From Alphaproteobacteria bacterium (GTDB lineage: Bacteria > Pseudomonadota > Alphaproteobacteria > Micropepsales > Micropepsaceae): DNA of 7,601 bases. The notes below the pieces were generated by a model. The model was not told the origin of the DNA and searched no databases. It worked only from the letters and a program-made list of their open reading frames with translations. Both the position numbers and the translations under genes were made by a program. Position 1 is the first letter of the stretch. Every line of letters starts with the position of its first letter. The DNA lies in the NCBI GenBank assembly GCA_017307315.1, contig JAFKFF010000171.1, forward strand, positions 1-7,601, in the 5' to 3' direction. Shown piece after piece: positions 6,686 through 7,601 of this stretch.

Positions 6686-6886
6686 ATGGGTGACGGGAAG
6701 GCCAGGCGCGTGCCGGCGCTCGCTGCCGGCGCACTGGCGCTGGGCTCGCTGGCGGCGGGCGCCTTGGCGGTGGGCGCGATGGCGATCGGTGCATTGGCCA
6801 TCGGCCGCATCGCCATCCGGCATGCGCGCATCCGCAAGCTGGAGGTGGACGAATTGGTGATCGGCAAGATCACGCGAAAGCCGTGA
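6686..6886 (+). CDS. Small protein with strict five-residue repeats (66 aa)
   Basis: I chose ATG 6686 because GGAG (6674-6677) lies eight bases before it; an in-frame GTG at 6632 has no binding site and adds only polar residues. From residue 11 to 60 the protein falls into ten consecutive five-residue units: ALAAG, ALALG, SLAAG, ALAVG, AMAIG, ALAIG, RIAIR, HARIR, KLEVD, ELVIG. Small or aliphatic residues recur at fixed positions, with Gly closing the first six units and charged residues in the later ones. This suggests a pentapeptide-repeat-like or other solenoid fold; the Ala/Gly-rich first half could also sit in a membrane. Similar short Ala/Gly/Ile repeat proteins occur in alphaproteobacteria, without a function known to me. 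The next gene starts 13 bp downstream, so the two are likely co-transcribed and divergent from the PEP-CTERM gene. Confidence 0.75.
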   Translation: MGDGKARRVPALAAGALALGSLAAGALAVGAMAIGALAIGRIAIRHARIRKLEVDELVIGKITRKP

Positions 6887-6899
6887 CGGAGGCTGAGGC

Positions 6900-7322
6900 A
6901 TGAAACGGGCGATGTTGGGTGCCGCACTGGCGCTGGCGGTGACGAGCGGAGCGCGGGCGGACGAAACCAGCGACGATGTGCGCTGCCTGGTCGTCTTCAT
7001 GCGGATGAGCAACGCGCAGGAGCAGGCGTCGCGGACCGGCGGCCTGATCGGGACTTTCTATTATCTGGGCAAGCTGGACCAGCGCAGCCGCGGGCTGGAC
7101 CTGGAAAATCTCGTCGAGGCGGAAATGGCCAAGACGACCGAGGCCTCGTTCAAGGCCGATGCCGCGCGCTGCGGCCGCGACATGACCCGACGCGGCCAGG
7201 ACGCCGCCGATTTGGGCAAGGCGTTGCACCAGCGCGCCCTGGAGCGGGAGGCGCCCGGCGCAAAACCCGCCGCGCCGCCCGCTGAAGACCCGGCCGCAAA
7301 GCCCGCCGGCGCGCCGCAATAA
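6900..7322 (+). CDS. Small exported protein with two cysteines, function unknown
   Basis: The product has 140 residues, starting at ATG 6900 with GGAGG (6888-6892) seven bases upstream. Residues 1-20 (MKRAMLGAALALAVTSGARA) form a signal peptide, cleaved before Asp21. The mature domain is mainly predicted helical. It has one Cys near its start (29) and one near its end (91), which could form a disulfide in the periplasm. GTFYYLGKLDQRSRGLDLE (51-69) looks like the conserved core of a small alphaproteobacterial family that I recognise by pattern but cannot name. Residues 119-140 are a low-complexity Pro/Ala-rich tail, perhaps a linker or wall-spanning stretch. The short gap to the upstream repeat protein points to an operon. 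Confidence 0.8.
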   Translation: MKRAMLGAALALAVTSGARADETSDDVRCLVVFMRMSNAQEQASRTGGLIGTFYYLGKLDQRSRGLDLENLVEAEMAKTTEASFKADAARCGRDMTRRGQDAADLGKALHQRALEREAPGAKPAAPPAEDPAAKPAGAPQ

Positions 7323-7380
7323 GGCGAGCGGCCGAATTCGTTAAGACATCGGACCGATACTGGGCGGGGGAGGCCGCGCC

Positions 7381-7601
7381 ATGAAGCTGATGCGGGGATA
7401 CCGGTTCCGGCGCGAAGCGTTCCGGCTGCTGCAAAGCTTTCTGCTGGTGTTCGTGGCCGCCTTTCTTGTGGAAGCGATGGCGGATTGGGCGCGGGGCCGG
7501 TCTTTCGTCCTGCCGCTGGCCGCGCTGGGGCTGTCGGCCTGCGTCTTCATGCTGGCGGCGGCGATCTTGTTTGCCGTCGACGCGGTGATCCAAAAGGCGG
7601 A
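7381..7601 (+). CDS. N-terminal part of a small membrane protein, cut by the right edge
   Basis: From ATG 7381, with a GGGGAGG binding site seven bases upstream, the frame stays open to the window end (73 complete codons). A basic start (MKLMRGYRFRREAFRLL) is followed by two hydrophobic spans at about 17-33 and 42-69, separated by the short loop EAMADWARGRS. This is an integral membrane protein of unknown family; the missing C-terminus prevents any better call. It follows the exported two-cysteine protein by 58 bp with no terminator between them, so co-transcription is possible. Confidence 0.65.
   Translation, partial: MKLMRGYRFRREAFRLLQSFLLVFVAAFLVEAMADWARGRSFVLPLAALGLSACVFMLAAAILFAVDAVIQKA

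Noticed and set aside
6569..7012. N-terminal extension of the PEP-CTERM protein
   Set aside because: The added residues overlap the divergent genes and would bury the signal peptide; ATG 6568 has its own binding site.

Overview
The window looks like chromosomal DNA of a high-GC alphaproteobacterium. The evidence is the strong G/C bias at third codon positions from about 2.4 kb onward, and a PEP-CTERM anchor of the VPEPxxWAMLLxGFG...MRRR type common in Sphingomonadales and related alphaproteobacteria. The genus cannot be fixed from this sequence alone. No tRNA, rRNA, CRISPR array, insertion sequence or origin was seen.

Left part (1-2262). The end of an acyltransferase-3 membrane protein (+, entering from the left edge) converges on a secreted right-handed beta-helix protein (-, 850-2262). 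The pair resembles the tailoring end of an exopolysaccharide or O-antigen locus: one enzyme to decorate the sugar chain and one exported protein of a fold typical of polysaccharide lyases and epimerases. This DNA is clearly less GC-rich (about 40-52% in hand-counted 60-base lines) than the rest (commonly 65-77%). The change falls inside the beta-helix gene.

Middle (2263-5477). A 181-bp divergent intergenic region precedes two large co-directional genes (2444-3934 and 4017-5477). Both encode polytopic membrane proteins with an acidic motif in the first non-cytoplasmic loop, as in GT-C-type glycosyltransferases. Neither belongs to a family I can name with certainty. Together with the left part they fit a surface-glycan locus.

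Right part (5478-7601). A very small predicted single-span membrane protein (-, 5486-5617) may be transcribed leaderless. A clear intrinsic terminator at 5872-5908 closes a PEP-CTERM protein gene (-, 5927-6568) of the choice-of-anchor C type. Divergent from it run a 66-residue protein with a strict five-residue period (6686-6886), a small exported protein with two cysteines (6900-7322), and the start of a two-span membrane protein cut by the right edge (7381-7601). The first two probably form an operon; the third may belong to it. PEP-CTERM/exosortase systems are known to co-occur with exopolysaccharide production, so the PEP-CTERM gene agrees with the theme of the left half, although no exosortase is in the window.
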